DNA of 64,000 nucleotides from Shewanella inventionis (GCF_014641855.1 NZ_BMII01000014.1:1-64000); one strand, 5' to 3'. Shown: positions 7,745-19,322, counted from the stretch's first letter. Made by a program: numbers and translations. The notes: generated by a model not told the origin, from the sequence alone.

Positions 7745-9076
7745 TCAAATTTGATATTCAATTCTCTCAATATCCTTAAGCAATGCGGCAACGTTTATAT
7801 CTTTGCCGTAACGACTGAAAGTGATGTTGGGATTAGCGTGGCCAACGATTTGCGCCACGATGTGCTCGCTGATATCTAATTGCTTCATTTCATCAATAAA
7901 CGTGTGCCTAAGGCTGTATGCGGTTGGACGCTTATTCGCTTGCATGCCGATTTCGGTTTGAAGCTTAGCGAGCTGTTTACAGTAGGTTTTTGACCAATCT
8001 TCAATGATGCCAACAGGTTTATAGTCAAACAGCTGTATTTGTTGTGTTTTGCGTTGAGTCACAAAGGCCATAAAGCCTTGTTCGAGTAATGCACTATGAA
8101 TTGGTACATAGCGCTTAGCATTGATGTTTTTTATTCGTTGCCCTGCACCGCTGTCATCAACGCTTATGCAGTCAACGCCATCTACTTGCTTGATATCACT
8201 TAATAACAGCTGGCACGCTTCAGATGGCCTTAAACCGCCATAAAGCATCATGAGTGTGACCCACTTAAAATCGTCGGTTGAGTCGTTAAATGCAGTCGAG
8301 CGTATTAATCGTTTTAATTCAGATGCAGTCCAGCGGTTGCGACCTTGATTCGCTTTGGCTTTCGGTTTTTGACCGACGGTGACACTTTCGAATGGGTTGT
8401 GATTTGAGTAGTTCATTAGCTGACACCATTTAAAGAACTGAAATATGGCGGCTAAGTATTCTTTATTGCTTTTGTAGCTTCGGCCTTGAGTCAGCAACTC
8501 ATCGCGATAGGTCATCGCATCAGCGCTGGTGATATCGTGCACACATTTATCATCAGTTTTAAACTTGGTTTTAAGAGCGGATTTTGATGATACGGTATCA
8601 ATAAAATGTCGAGTACGCTGCTCAAGCTGCTTAATAGATAGAGGTCTGATGGCTGATTTTTGTTTTGAAATAATAAATGCGCTTAATGCTTCGTTTAACC
8701 CAATAACAGGCTTTGCTTGCGCAACAGCTGTGGTTTCACGATATTCCGACAACTTAGTGTCTCTGATTGGAATGGAATGAGGTTTTTGCGTGGTGTTGAA
8801 CGTAATATCAGAATCATCAGCATCAAACTGAGCTCTAAGATGGTTAATGACTTCATCGACGTAACGAATAAAGTCGTTAATACGTGTTTGATGGTCAATA
8901 GACTTGATGATTTTTTTGAGTGTTCCGGCAACATCAATGTTGCGGATAACCGCTTCTGCTCTGTCACGAGTCAGTAAGGAGACTTTTACGTCAAAGGGGA
9001 AGCCCTTGTCGCGTAAATATTTGGATAAACAGATACGTGTAAAGTATACGTTGTTGGGTGCTCGATAAAGATACAT
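7745..9076 (-). CDS. tRNA-Ser-associated tyrosine recombinase / integrase
   Basis: A phage-type integrase of about 443 residues. The N-terminal 130 residues are a variable arm-binding region, residues 130-240 a core-binding domain (NEALSAFIISKQ ... FFKWCQLMNYSNHNPF), then the catalytic set: Arg in YGGLRPSEACQLL, YSLRHTF, GHAN and the nucleophile Tyr in SRYGKD. I prefer the ATG at 9076 (MYLYRAP); a TTG at 9088 is in frame but touches the AAGGA sequence. It lies 50 bases beyond the tRNA terminator and reads away from it, as expected for an integrase using that tRNA gene as its attachment site. Confidence 0.9.
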   Translation of the reverse strand: MYLYRAPNNVYFTRICLSKYLRDKGFPFDVKVSLLTRDRAEAVIRNIDVAGTLKKIIKSIDHQTRINDFIRYVDEVINHLRAQFDADDSDITFNTTQKPHSIPIRDTKLSEYRETTAVAQAKPVIGLNEALSAFIISKQKSAIRPLSIKQLEQRTRHFIDTVSSKSALKTKFKTDDKCVHDITSADAMTYRDELLTQGRSYKSNKEYLAAIFQFFKWCQLMNYSNHNPFESVTVGQKPKAKANQGRNRWTASELKRLIRSTAFNDSTDDFKWVTLMMLYGGLRPSEACQLLLSDIKQVDGVDCISVDDSGAGQRIKNINAKRYVPIHSALLEQGFMAFVTQRKTQQIQLFDYKPVGIIEDWSKTYCKQLAKLQTEIGMQANKRPTAYSLRHTFIDEMKQLDISEHIVAQIVGHANPNITFSRYGKDINVAALLKDIERIEYQI

Positions 9077-9127
9077 TGTCTGAGTCAATCCTTATGGAGA
9101 GCCCCTCAAACGCCAGAAACAAAAAAA

Positions 9128-9146
9128 GCCGTTGATAATCAACGGC
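9128..9146 (-). terminator. tRNA-Ser terminator
   Basis: GCCGTTGA, a three-base loop and TCAACGGC, followed on the minus strand by seven T. It lies 18 bases past the encoded CCA of the tRNA. Confidence 0.85.
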
Positions 9147-9163
9147 TTTTCTCGTATTTAATG

Positions 9164-9253
9164 TGGCGGAGGGATAGGGATTTGAACCCTAGAACGGGGT
9201 AAACCGTTGCCGGTTTTCAAGACCGGTGCATTCGACCACTCTGCCATCCCTCC
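9164..9253 (-). tRNA. tRNA-Ser (anticodon UGA)
   Basis: A 90-nt class II tRNA. The acceptor stem GGAGGGA/TCCCTCC pairs, followed by discriminator G and encoded CCA (9166-9164). The anticodon loop CTTGAAA gives anticodon TGA (9219-9217), reading UCA-type serine codons. A long variable arm and the T-loop GTTCAAATCC are present. The gene is intact although an integrase gene lies just downstream, as is usual for islands that rebuild the 3' end of their target tRNA. Confidence 0.95.
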
Positions 9254-9263
9254 GAGCGGGCGA

Positions 9264-9292
9264 ATAATATGACAATGACCGTTTTGTGTAAA
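9264..9292 (-). promoter_or_regulatory. tRNA-Ser promoter
   Basis: On the minus strand: -35 TTTACA (9292-9287), 17-base spacer, -10 TATTAT (9269-9264), then a GC-rich stretch CGCCCGC before the tRNA, like the discriminator of stringently controlled promoters. Confidence 0.75.
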
Positions 9293-9360
9293 GCGTAAAT
9301 TGCAAATAACCTATCAACTGCTTAATAAACACTCAGCCATTTACCTTTGCTGCCCTAGAA

Positions 9361-9513
9361 CTAATTATTGTTATCATCTGAAAAGTGAATGCGCTCCACT
9401 TCTTTAGGTGCCTTATTTGGGCAGTGTGTATGTAAAACACAGTAAATCACATAACCAACTGCGAGATAAAACAGCTGATAACCTAGACTCTGCTTGATTT
9501 GATTTCGCTTAAT
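9361..9513 (-). CDS. candidate small membrane protein with non-ATG start
   Basis: A frame ending at TAG (9361-9363) encodes LGYQLFYLAVGYVIYCVLH followed by a polar tail PNKAPKEVERIHFSDDNNN, like a small single-span protein. No ATG is available. Possible starts are ATT at 9513 (50 aa; AAAGG five bases upstream) or TTG at 9531 (56 aa). It is divergent from the LysR gene and fills most of the 308-base gap beyond the tRNA. Composition suggests coding, but the start makes it uncertain. Confidence 0.35.
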   Translation of the reverse strand: MKRNQIKQSLGYQLFYLAVGYVIYCVLHTHCPNKAPKEVERIHFSDDNNN

Positions 9514-9561
9514 GATTACCTTTAACAGCAAGTATTTATAAACTATGCCAAGGATAGCGTA

Positions 9562-10464
9562 ATGCTTTCAGAACAAGCATTCGAGATGATCGACATTGTT
9601 GCCAGAGTGGGTAGTTTTACCGCTGCGGCCAACAAAATGAATAAAGTTCCTTCTGCTGTTAGTTATGCCGTTAAACAAATTGAAGATGACCTTGGCGTTA
9701 TCTTATTTGAACGTCATCATCGCAGTGTCAGTTTAACGCCTGCGGGTGAGCATTTTGTTGCGCAGTCACGTGAAATAATGACCAAGCTTAACAACATAAA
9801 ACGTGACACCCAGAAAGTCGCTAATGGTTGGCGCCCTTCGTTGTCGATTGCCATTGATAACATGGTGCGTGCCGACAAAATCAGTGTGTTAATTGCCGAC
9901 TTTTATCGCCACTTTACTGATATTGAATTAATCATTCGACTTGAAGTGTATAACGGGGTGTGGGAGTCGTTGTCGACAGGAAAGAGTGATATAGCCATTG
10001 GTGCAACGTCAACTATCCCTGTTGGTGGTGTGTTTAAATTTAGAGACATGGGTATGATCCCTTGGCGCTTTTTGGTGAGTAAAAACCATCCTTTAGCTAA
10101 AGCGGAACACTTACTCACTGATGCCGAGTTATTGCCCTACCCATCTATTTGCTTGCAAGATACTGCCAGTAATATTGCTCATAGACCCAATTGGCTGCTT
10201 AACAATCAACGCCGCATTGTGGTGCCTGATTGGATCCGCGCATTAAACTGTTTTCGTGAAGGTTTAGGTATTGGCTATATGCCTTACCATTTAGCTGATG
10301 TGTTTATTAAAGCAGGTGCATTAATTGAAAAACAATTAGACAAACCAAAACAAGATACCGCCTGTTGCTTAGCCTGGAATAGCGCCAATATGACACCGGC
10401 AATGCAATGGGTGTTGGATTATTTAGGTGATACGCCCAAGCTTAAAAAAGAATGGTTAAGCTAA
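9562..10464 (+). CDS. punR: LysR-family regulator, PunR (YdhB)-like
   Basis: A 300-residue LysR-type regulator. HTH at residues 1-60 (SFTAAANKMNKVPSAVSYAV), effector domain from about 90. Characteristic strings such as VPSAVSY, NGVWESL, DIAIGAT, IPVGG, FRDMGM and a KEWL end match E. coli PunR, which activates the purine nucleoside transporter gene punC. No transporter lies next to it here, so the target is inferred from similarity alone. AAGGA precedes the ATG. Confidence 0.7.
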   Translation: MLSEQAFEMIDIVARVGSFTAAANKMNKVPSAVSYAVKQIEDDLGVILFERHHRSVSLTPAGEHFVAQSREIMTKLNNIKRDTQKVANGWRPSLSIAIDNMVRADKISVLIADFYRHFTDIELIIRLEVYNGVWESLSTGKSDIAIGATSTIPVGGVFKFRDMGMIPWRFLVSKNHPLAKAEHLLTDAELLPYPSICLQDTASNIAHRPNWLLNNQRRIVVPDWIRALNCFREGLGIGYMPYHLADVFIKAGALIEKQLDKPKQDTACCLAWNSANMTPAMQWVLDYLGDTPKLKKEWLS

Positions 10465-10646
10465 AAGAAGCTATTGAAGATGATAAGGTTATATTAATCT
10501 TAACTTTATGGTAACGTAGCGCCATTAATCGATGTGATAAATTAATTTATATTTAATGTACATTGCTTACGCTGGATTTAATGTCAGAGTGAAAATAATA
10601 GGTTTTCACCTTGAACAAATCATTGAGTTAATCTCAGGAGACAATA

Positions 10647-11306
10647 ATGAGCCAACAATCCGTTTTATCACCTAGTCTATCGACTACTGAAGTCAATAAA
10701 CTGCTAAAAAACACTTATATGCTACTGTCTATGACATTGGCATTTGCCGCTGTAATGGCTGGTTTAAGCATGCTGTTTGAAATTGGTCGCTGGCCTTCAC
10801 TCGGTTTATCCATTGGTGGTTTAGTATTGTTGTTTGTGACTTTGAAAAAAGCTGACACTGCCGCGGGTCTTTTTTGGGTATTTGCCTTTACCGGTATGGA
10901 AGGTGCGTCACTGGGTTATATTCTTAACCATTATGCTGGCATGGCTAACGGCCCAGGGCTTATTATGCAAGCGCTTGGTTTAACGTCGGTTATCTTTGTT
11001 GCCTTATCGGCTTATGCTCTCACCACCAAAAAAGATTTCTCGTTTATGGGCGGGTTCTTATTTGCAGGTATGCTGGTGATGATTGGCGCATTAGTGATTA
11101 ATTTATTTGTGCAAAGCTCTGTGATGTTTATGGCGATGAACGCGGGTATTGCGCTATTGATGACCGGTTTTATTTTATACGACACTAGCCGTATCGTGAA
11201 CGGCGGCGAAACCAATTACATCCGCGCAACTGTGTCGCTGTTTTTAGATTTCTTAAACTTATTTATGAGCCTTTTACATTTAATGGGTATGGGCAACGAC
11301 GATTAA
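10647..11306 (+). CDS. yccA: Bax inhibitor-1 / YccA family inner-membrane protein
   Basis: A 219-residue protein with seven hydrophobic segments, from NTYMLLSMTLAFAAVMAGL to LFLDFLNLFMSLLHLMG, typical of the BI-1 (UPF0005) family. E. coli YccA is a substrate and modulator of the FtsH protease. A strong AGGAG lies eight bases before the ATG. It is followed at 66 bases by tusD, the same yccA-tus linkage as in enterobacteria and Shewanella. Confidence 0.88.
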   Translation: MSQQSVLSPSLSTTEVNKLLKNTYMLLSMTLAFAAVMAGLSMLFEIGRWPSLGLSIGGLVLLFVTLKKADTAAGLFWVFAFTGMEGASLGYILNHYAGMANGPGLIMQALGLTSVIFVALSAYALTTKKDFSFMGGFLFAGMLVMIGALVINLFVQSSVMFMAMNAGIALLMTGFILYDTSRIVNGGETNYIRATVSLFLDFLNLFMSLLHLMGMGNDD

Positions 11307-11371
11307 TCGCCGATAGAGTTCAGCGTTAAATTACGATAAAATGGCCCTAATTTAGGGTCATTTTTTTTATC

Positions 11372-11761
11372 ATGAGCAAATTCATTATTCAGGTTAACGG
11401 CAGTGTTTACGGTACCAGTGCCAGTTTTAGAGCATTGTCTTTTTGCCAACATGCACTCGCCAATGGCCATGACATTATCACGGTATTTTTTTACCAAGAC
11501 GGCGTGACCAACAGCAATGCCCTTACCTGCCCAGCTTCTGACGAAATAGACATGCATGCAAAATGGCAAGCCTTTGCACAGCAATACAACATCACACTCA
11601 CTAATTGCGTATCGGCCGCGCTTCGCCGTGGGGTTCTGTCGCAACAAGAAGCTGTTGAAAATGGTAAAAAGCATTGGAATAGTGATGAGACCTTTACCAT
11701 GGGCGGCTTAGGTGAGTTAGTCGTTGGCATAGAAAAAGCCGATCGTTTAATCAGCTTTTAA
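11372..11761 (+). CDS. tusD: sulfurtransferase TusD
   Basis: A 129-residue DsrE/TusD-type subunit of the TusBCD complex, which relays persulfide sulfur from TusA to TusE for 2-thiouridine formation at tRNA wobble position 34. The active cysteine lies in ITLTNCVSAALRRGV, and the C-terminus GGLGELVVGIEKADRLI is typical. First gene of the tusDCBE operon; 17 bases separate it from tusC. Confidence 0.93.
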   Translation: MSKFIIQVNGSVYGTSASFRALSFCQHALANGHDIITVFFYQDGVTNSNALTCPASDEIDMHAKWQAFAQQYNITLTNCVSAALRRGVLSQQEAVENGKKHWNSDETFTMGGLGELVVGIEKADRLISF

Positions 11762-11778
11762 AATCGATAGGATAAATA

Positions 11779-12135
11779 ATGAAATCTGTGGCCATTGTAT
11801 TTCGCCATGCCCCCTTTGGAGCCACTAGTGGCCGTGAAGGATTAGATTTAGCCATGCTTAGCGCCAGCTTTGAACAACAAGTCAGTCTCATTTTTACTGA
11901 TGAAGCGGTGTTGCACCTTATTGGCGGACAAACCCCAGAGCAAGCTGGAGCAAAGGATTATTTATCCGCGCTAAAAGCACTGCCGTTATATGATATTGAT
12001 ACGGTTTTAGTGTGTAGCGATTCGATGCAGCTATTAGGGCTCAAAGCCAGCGAACTCAATATTGAGGCTGAAGTGGTGAGTGCCGATGTGATCACCAAAA
12101 CACTGCAAGCGGTTGATGAGGTATTCGTATTTTGA
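11779..12135 (+). CDS. tusC: sulfur relay protein TusC
   Basis: A 118-residue DsrF-like subunit of TusBCD. The N-terminus VAIVFRHAPFGATSGREGLD is the family signature. It has no reactive cysteine at the TusD position, as expected for this structural subunit. It overlaps tusB by four bases (TTGA). Confidence 0.9.
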   Translation: MKSVAIVFRHAPFGATSGREGLDLAMLSASFEQQVSLIFTDEAVLHLIGGQTPEQAGAKDYLSALKALPLYDIDTVLVCSDSMQLLGLKASELNIEAEVVSADVITKTLQAVDEVFVF

Positions 12136-12440
12136 TTTTGCATCATATTCAAACGTCAGTAACAACCGACAACGCACTCGCTACCTGTTTACGCTTTATT
12201 CACCCTAGCGACAGCATTATACTGGCTGGCGATGCAGTTAACTGTTTATTGCAAATGCTATGGCAACAACGGTTAGCCTCGGTTAACGTATTTATACTGC
12301 AAGACGACGTGCACGCACGTGGCTTACAACAGCATATAGAAACAATTGCGACGCGTATGTCGCCTGAGCTTTTTCATATTATTGATTACTCATCATTTGT
12401 TGAGCAATCGCTTAAGCATAACAAGGTCATCACTTGGTAA
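12132..12440 (+). CDS. tusB: sulfur relay protein TusB
   Basis: A 102-residue DsrH-like subunit of TusBCD. The TTG start overlaps the TGA of tusC, and the first residues [14 protein letters not shown] match the family start (LHxxxxSP/T), so the rare start is accepted. Ends in VITW, as many TusB proteins end in a Trp-containing tail. Seven-base overlap with tusE. Confidence 0.85.
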   Translation: MILHHIQTSVTTDNALATCLRFIHPSDSIILAGDAVNCLLQMLWQQRLASVNVFILQDDVHARGLQQHIETIATRMSPELFHIIDYSSFVEQSLKHNKVITW

Positions 12441-12772
12441 ACTCTTTTGAATTTAACGGTCAGCAAATTGAAGTTGATCATCAAGGTTATTTAAAAAATG
12501 TCGCGGATTGGCAAGAGTCGATGGCGCCAGTTATTGCGGCAACTGAAAACATTGAACTCACAGAACAACATTGGGAAGTGATTCGGTTTGTGCGCAATTT
12601 CTACTTAGAATACAAAACTAGCCCGGCTATCAGAGTATTAGTAAAAGCCATTGGCCAAAGCTTGGGCGCAGATAAAGGCAACTCTAAATACCTTTATACT
12701 TTATTTCCTGTCGGCCCTGCCAAACAAGCCACTAAAATTGCTGGACTGCCCAAACCGGCTAAGTGTTTATAG
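12434..12772 (+). CDS. tusE: sulfur relay protein TusE (DsrC family)
   Basis: A 112-residue DsrC-family carrier that accepts sulfur from TusBCD and hands it to MnmA. The conserved C-terminal arm ending [12 protein letters not shown] places the reactive cysteine penultimate. The TTG start at 12434 has AAGG seven bases upstream. [20 protein letters not shown] is typical of TusE. Confidence 0.92.
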   Translation: MVNSFEFNGQQIEVDHQGYLKNVADWQESMAPVIAATENIELTEQHWEVIRFVRNFYLEYKTSPAIRVLVKAIGQSLGADKGNSKYLYTLFPVGPAKQATKIAGLPKPAKCL

Positions 12773-12780
12773 ATAAAAAA

Positions 12781-12809
12781 GCCCAGTTAGCTTATGTTAA
12801 CTGGGCTTT
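12781..12809 (+). terminator. tusDCBE terminator
   Basis: GCCCAGTTA pairs with TAACTGGGC, followed by TTT; nine bases after tusE. Confidence 0.8.
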
Positions 12810-12818
12810 ACGTTATGA

Positions 12819-12944
12819 CTATGGAACCATATTATCTACAAAAATGAGTACAACTTGAGCAAGCAGTACCATTACTAAAATAACAAAAAACATTCCAATT
12901 GAAGACGATACAAATTTTCCGTTATTACGCTGACCATTAGCCAC
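12819..12944 (-). CDS. candidate 41-aa single-span membrane protein
   Basis: A GTG-started frame downstream of serS on the same strand encodes MANGQRNNGKFVSSS, a strongly hydrophobic segment GMFFVILVMVLLAQVVLIF and the short tail VDNMVP. AAAGG lies nine bases before the GTG. The polar N-terminus and one transmembrane helix are typical of small membrane proteins. It was too short for ordinary ORF calling and matches no family I can name. Confidence 0.45.
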   Translation of the reverse strand: MANGQRNNGKFVSSSIGMFFVILVMVLLAQVVLIFVDNMVP

Positions 12945-13023
12945 CGCGAGTTACCTTTTACAATACCCAACAACAAAACAAACTGAGATAAGTGCCTCAA
13001 GTATAGGTACTTAACTAAAGTGC

Positions 13024-14328
<1,305 letters not shown>

Positions 14329-14703
14329 TTAAACGCGAGAAAATACAAGTTGTTGACCAATGTACACCATAAAAAGACACAAGGTGACATTCAACAACAC
14401 ATTTAAAACAGCCTTATGCCAGTGGCCTTCCTGGAGCAGCAATAAGGTTTCATTTGAGAAAGTCGAAAACGTAGTTAACGCACCTAACAGACCAACGCCA
14501 ATTAGGGCTTTAATTTCTGGGCTTACATGACTCAGTTGCCCGAGCGCATATACCACACCCATTAAAAACGATCCCAATAAATTGACTAACAGTGTACCAA
14601 AAGGAAAACTGCTTCCAAATAGCTGGATCATAAATATTGACAGAAGATAGCGTAAAACTGCACCAATTGAGCCGCCTAACGCCACAAGCAACACATTAGT
14701 CAT
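14329..14703 (-). CDS. crcB: fluoride channel CrcB (Fluc)
   Basis: A 124-residue dual-topology fluoride exporter with four membrane segments. [12 protein letters not shown] at the N-terminus and the signature [12 protein letters not shown] are present. The ATG at 14703 ([11 protein letters not shown]) is correct by family comparison; the frame runs upstream into rarA but without similarity. It overlaps the rarA stop by eight bases, so translation is coupled. Confidence 0.93.
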   Translation of the reverse strand: MTNVLLVALGGSIGAVLRYLLSIFMIQLFGSSFPFGTLLVNLLGSFLMGVVYALGQLSHVSPEIKALIGVGLLGALTTFSTFSNETLLLLQEGHWHKAVLNVLLNVTLCLFMVYIGQQLVFSRV

Positions 14704-16027
14704 AACGCTTAACCTCACTTTGCCGATCAAGCTCATTAAGTTGGGCGAGTTTATCTTGAATGCGTTTCTCAAATCCACGATTAGTGGGTTGATAAAATTG
14801 GCTATCTTGCAAAGACTGTGGAAAGTAGTTTTCGCCCGCGGCAAAAGCGCCTGGTTCGTTATGGGCATAACGGTATTCTTTACCAAAGCCAATTTCTTTC
14901 ATTAACTGAGTTGGGGCATTACGAAGGTGATTAGGTACCGGTTCGTGACCAGTTTGTTTCGCTAACTCACGGGCAGCGTTAAAAGCGATGTAAACTGCAT
15001 TACTTTTAGGCGCGCTTGCCAGGTAAAGAATGGCTTGAGCAATGGCGCGCTCACCTTCTGCAGGTCCCACTCTGTGATAACAATCCCACGCATTAAGTGC
15101 AACAGTCATGGCCACTGGGTCGGCATTGCCTATGTCTTCAGATGCAATTGCCAGTAGGCGTCTTGCGACATACAGTGCATCACCGCCACCTTCTAATATG
15201 CGGCAAAACCAATATAAGGCCGCATCGGGCGCTGAGCCTCTAACAGATTTATGCACAGCAGAGATTAAATCGTAAAATTGATCACCATTTTTGTCGTAAC
15301 CCGCCGCTTGATGGCCAGCCACTTGAGTGAGCATATCAGAGGTAAACTCGCCGCCGTCGCTCACCAAATCACTCATGAGTTCCAGCAAATTAAGGGCTTT
15401 ACGAGCATCGCCTTCACTAATGTCTGCCAATTGCTTGGCAACTTGCTCAGGCAAGGTTAACTGGCGTTTACCATAGCCGCGTTCAATATCATTAAGTGCC
15501 TGGGCAACAATTAATTGGATTTCGTCGCTGGTTAAGCGGTTTATCAGATAAACCCGTGCTCGCGATAATAATGCATTGTTGATTTCAAATGAGGGATTTT
15601 CGGTTGTGGCACCAATAAAAATGACCGTACCGTCTTCAATAAACGGTAAAAAGGCATCTTGTTGGCTTTTATTAAAGCGGTGTACTTCATCGACAAAGAG
15701 TAAGGTGCGCTGGCCACGACTTTGAGCAATGGCTTTAGCTTGTTCAATGGCGGCGCGAATGTCTTTTACACCTGAGGTAACCGCTGAGATACGCTCAACA
15801 TGAGCATTAGCGTAATGTGCTATCAGCTCTGCTAAGGTGGTTTTACCTGTACCTGGAGGCCCCCACAATAACATTGAGTGTGCCCGATTTGCCTCTAGCG
15901 CTTTTCGCAGCGGCTGGCCTTCACCAAGCAAATGCGCTTGGCCTATATATTCACTGATGTCCCTTGGTCGCATTCGTGCAGCCAAGGGCCTAAAATCAGG
16001 TGCAAAATCAAACCCTAAATTAGCCAT
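14696..16027 (-). CDS. rarA: replication-associated recombination ATPase RarA (MgsA)
   Basis: A 443-residue AAA+ protein related to the clamp loader. Walker [10 protein letters not shown] starts at residue 56; Walker B and box are in [18 protein letters not shown]; sensor 1 is [10 protein letters not shown]. The C-terminal tetramerisation region ([20 protein letters not shown]) is intact. RarA acts at stalled replication forks. It sits nine bases after lolA, as in E. coli (lolA-rarA-serS). Confidence 0.95.
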   Translation of the reverse strand: MANLGFDFAPDFRPLAARMRPRDISEYIGQAHLLGEGQPLRKALEANRAHSMLLWGPPGTGKTTLAELIAHYANAHVERISAVTSGVKDIRAAIEQAKAIAQSRGQRTLLFVDEVHRFNKSQQDAFLPFIEDGTVIFIGATTENPSFEINNALLSRARVYLINRLTSDEIQLIVAQALNDIERGYGKRQLTLPEQVAKQLADISEGDARKALNLLELMSDLVSDGGEFTSDMLTQVAGHQAAGYDKNGDQFYDLISAVHKSVRGSAPDAALYWFCRILEGGGDALYVARRLLAIASEDIGNADPVAMTVALNAWDCYHRVGPAEGERAIAQAILYLASAPKSNAVYIAFNAARELAKQTGHEPVPNHLRNAPTQLMKEIGFGKEYRYAHNEPGAFAAGENYFPQSLQDSQFYQPTNRGFEKRIQDKLAQLNELDRQSEVKRYD

Positions 16028-16035
16028 TGACCGAC

Positions 16036-16683
16036 TTACTTAACTTGCTTTAAACGTTGATCATCAATGTCGACATTGTCTGGCACTGCAAATTTAAACA
16101 ACGACTTTTCTGCAGGAGTGACAGCACGTTGAGCTGACAATTGAAATTGGCTTAAATTGCCTTGCTCATCGGTCAGGTTAAACTGGGTTAACAGTGCGGC
16201 TTTAAAGCACACACTCACGGCCACTACACTGCTATTGAGTTTTTTTGGCTGAATATCAAAACAATTAGATTGTGCATCATTTTGACGTTTTATAACTGTG
16301 TATTTATTCCATGTTTCATCGTCGCGATGAACCAATAATGCCATAGGTGATGCATCAACGGCTTGCGATACATCCATTACGGTGACTTCTTCGGCAAAGG
16401 GATTATATACCCATAAATTTGCACCATCGGCAACAATCAATGACTCATCAGGCTCTGTTAAGTGCCAATAAAACTGATTGGGATAGGCCAATGCAAACAC
16501 ACCATTTCCACTTTGGATAGGCTTGTTATTGATGTCGGTCACTTGCTGAGAAAATGTAGCATGCAAATTGTCAACTTTAGCTAATTTAGCACGTAACTCT
16601 GAGGCATCATCGGCCCTTGCAGCAAGCGATAGCAGGCTTGTGGCTAATAATAGGCCTAACACTGTAATACGTTTGTTCATCAT
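16036..16683 (-). CDS. lolA: outer-membrane lipoprotein carrier LolA
   Basis: A 215-residue periplasmic chaperone that ferries lipoproteins from LolCDE to LolB. It has a signal peptide ([16 protein letters not shown], cleavage before DDAS) and the conserved LHATFSQQV and [13 protein letters not shown] strings of the hydrophobic-cavity barrel. It lies eight bases after ftsK. Confidence 0.93.
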   Translation of the reverse strand: MMNKRITVLGLLLATSLLSLAARADDASELRAKLAKVDNLHATFSQQVTDINNKPIQSGNGVFALAYPNQFYWHLTEPDESLIVADGANLWVYNPFAEEVTVMDVSQAVDASPMALLVHRDDETWNKYTVIKRQNDAQSNCFDIQPKKLNSSVVAVSVCFKAALLTQFNLTDEQGNLSQFQLSAQRAVTPAEKSLFKFAVPDNVDIDDQRLKQVK

Positions 16684-16691
16684 TATTCCTA

Positions 16692-19322
16692 TTAGTTTCT
16701 TGGTGGTGGCGGAGCCAACACTTCTCGGTTACCGTTGTGACCTTGAGAGCTAACAATGCCCTGGCCTTCCATCATCTCTATAATGCGGGCGGCGCGGTTG
16801 TAACCAATTTTAAATTTACGTTGTACACTTGAAATAGAGCCTCGGCGAGTTTCGGTTACAAACGCCACGGCATCATCATAAAGCGCGTCATATTCTTCTT
16901 CGGTGTCTGAGGTTTCACCCGGCAGCAATACTTGCTCACCTTCTGACACCCCATTTAAAATTTCATCTATGTATTGAGGTTGGCCACGTTCACACCAGTC
17001 GGCGACCACTTTATGCACCTCGTGGTCGTCAATAAATGCGCCATGCACCCGGTTGGGTACGCTGGTGCCGGGCGGCAAATACAACATATCACCCATGCCT
17101 AACAAGGTTTCGGCGCCTTGTTGATCTAAAATGGTGCGCGAGTCGATACGTGACGACACCTGAAACGCAATGCGTGTTGGAATGTTGGCTTTAATCAAAC
17201 CTGTGATCACATCAACCGATGGGCGCTGCGTTGCTAATATTAAATGAATACCTGCGGCACGGGCTTTTTGAGCAATACGGGCAATGAGCTCCTCAACCTT
17301 TTTACCCACAATCATGATCATGTCGGCAAACTCATCAACCACCACCACAATGGATGGCAATTTTTCTAATGCAGGCGCTTCATCTAACATGCTCTCAGAT
17401 GATTTCCATAATGGATCGGGAATGTACTCACCTTTAGCTGCCGCGTCTTTAATTTTGTAGTTGTAACCTTTTAAGTTACGTACACCTAATGCCGACATTA
17501 ATTTGTAGCGACGTTCCATTTCGCCCACACACCAACGAAGTGCATTGGCGGCTTCTTTCATGTCGGTGACCACTTCACACAATAAATGCGGAATGCCTTC
17601 ATATACAGACAGTTCCAACATTTTAGGGTCAATCATGATAAAGCGTACATCATCAGGGCCCGATTTATACAGTAAGCTGGTGATCATTGCGTTGACCCCG
17701 ACAGACTTACCAGAACCCGTGGTACCTGCAACTAATAAATGCGGCATTTTGCCCAAATCAACCACAACAGGTTCACCAGCAATGTCTTGACCTAGCACCA
17801 TAGACAGAGTCGATTTACTGTCATTAAAAGCAGCGCTGTCAAGCACATCACGCATGTAGACTGTTTCACGGAATTTGTTAGGTAATTCAATACCCACATA
17901 GGCTTTACCTGGAATCACCTCTACGACTCGCACGTTTTCGGCAAGCAATGAACGGGCTAAATCTTTTGCAAGATTGGTGATTTTTGATGCTTTAACTCCA
18001 GGGGCCAGTTCAAGCTCAAAACGGGTAATGACAGGCCCTGGGAATACGCCAACCACATTGGCAATAATATTAAAGTCGGCCAACTTGGTTTCAACCAGCC
18101 TTGCAACTTGGTCGAGCTCTTCTTCGCTTATCGGGGTTTTCTTACGATCGGGTACATCAAGCAAAGTAATACTCGGCAAAGGATCCATTTTGCGTTTTTC
18201 TTGTGGAGCCTGGCCATCTATCACCACTAGTCCGTCTACAATTTTGGCTTCTTTTTTAGGTTGTTTTTGCGCTACCAAAGCACCGTTTGAGTGAGGCTTT
18301 TCAAATGCATCATCAAAAGTATCTGTTATATCAACATCGTCGCTAATATCGTCATTAGCGCTAAAGCCAATTTCATCATCGTTTTTAGTGGCTACCCATG
18401 GGGCAAATGTTGGTTCGTCATCTTCAAGGGTAATTGACGGCTCGAGGCGATCATCATAATCGATTTCATCATCGTCTATGGCAGTTGGTTCTATTGCCTC
18501 TGCCACTTTAGGTTTACGACTGAAGAAACTGCGTTTTTTCTCAATCACTGGCTCGATGTCATCAGTGTCTAGCTTGCTTGTTGCATTGTCTTTTAACGGT
18601 TGTGGGATGTCATTTTGCTCAAATGGCGATTGCTCGTCTAATTCATCGCGGCGTTGTTTAAATTTATCAACCAATGACATAAAGCCTTTGGTGTCTTCTG
18701 TTTCGCGTTCACGTTTAAATAAGCTCGGCAATGTCCAAATACGCTTAACACACCAAATTGCAGCAAAGCCTGTGAGCTCAATAATGGTAAGCCAGCTGAT
18801 GCCTGTGGCTAAGGTAAAACCGGCACAAATAAAACACATTAACAGCAGCGTTGTGCCTAATGTATTAAAGTATGGCAGCATCGCCTGCCCTATTACATCT
18901 CCGGCTACACCTCCGGCCGAAAACACAAACATGTTTTCGGCATTCATGCTCACTAAAGCGGCTAGTGCCAGCAGCATTAACATAAAGCCTATGATACGAA
19001 GGCCCACTGAAAAATAATCGATCTCAAAAATTCGGTGAGCCCGATTGAAGATAAACCAACCCGTTGTGGCAATAATCACCGGGATTAAAAATGCAATAAA
19101 GCCAAAAAAGTAAAACAGCACATCTGCTGTCCAGGCGCCAACCGCACCTGTCCAATTATGTATTTCGCCTTGATAATGCGATTGACTCCACCCCGGATCG
19201 TTCGGGTTAAAACTCGATAGCGCCAATAGAATGTAGGTTGCAACCATGCAACAAATAATTAAACCACCTTCGAGCAAGCGTTGTAGGCCGCTGAGTGTTT
19301 TTAGACTATTTTCCTGAGTCAA
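16692..19322 (-). CDS. ftsK: DNA translocase FtsK
   Basis: An 876-residue septal DNA pump. Four to five membrane segments occupy residues 15-200, followed by an acidic/proline linker of about 200 residues (shorter than in E. coli), the RecA-like motor with Walker A GTTGSGKS and Walker [12 protein letters not shown], and a C-terminal gamma winged helix ([20 protein letters not shown]) that reads KOPS. I chose the TTG at 19322 ([20 protein letters not shown]) because similarity begins there; the open frame continues to 19448 without family resemblance. Confidence 0.93.
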   Translation of the reverse strand: MTQENSLKTLSGLQRLLEGGLIICCMVATYILLALSSFNPNDPGWSQSHYQGEIHNWTGAVGAWTADVLFYFFGFIAFLIPVIIATTGWFIFNRAHRIFEIDYFSVGLRIIGFMLMLLALAALVSMNAENMFVFSAGGVAGDVIGQAMLPYFNTLGTTLLLMCFICAGFTLATGISWLTIIELTGFAAIWCVKRIWTLPSLFKRERETEDTKGFMSLVDKFKQRRDELDEQSPFEQNDIPQPLKDNATSKLDTDDIEPVIEKKRSFFSRKPKVAEAIEPTAIDDDEIDYDDRLEPSITLEDDEPTFAPWVATKNDDEIGFSANDDISDDVDITDTFDDAFEKPHSNGALVAQKQPKKEAKIVDGLVVIDGQAPQEKRKMDPLPSITLLDVPDRKKTPISEEELDQVARLVETKLADFNIIANVVGVFPGPVITRFELELAPGVKASKITNLAKDLARSLLAENVRVVEVIPGKAYVGIELPNKFRETVYMRDVLDSAAFNDSKSTLSMVLGQDIAGEPVVVDLGKMPHLLVAGTTGSGKSVGVNAMITSLLYKSGPDDVRFIMIDPKMLELSVYEGIPHLLCEVVTDMKEAANALRWCVGEMERRYKLMSALGVRNLKGYNYKIKDAAAKGEYIPDPLWKSSESMLDEAPALEKLPSIVVVVDEFADMIMIVGKKVEELIARIAQKARAAGIHLILATQRPSVDVITGLIKANIPTRIAFQVSSRIDSRTILDQQGAETLLGMGDMLYLPPGTSVPNRVHGAFIDDHEVHKVVADWCERGQPQYIDEILNGVSEGEQVLLPGETSDTEEEYDALYDDAVAFVTETRRGSISSVQRKFKIGYNRAARIIEMMEGQGIVSSQGHNGNREVLAPPPPRN

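Noticed and set aside
14704..14892. N-terminal extension of CrcB and similar upstream extensions of FtsK and the halogenase
   Set aside because: The extra residues overlap neighbouring genes or lack family similarity and ribosome sites; internal starts were chosen.
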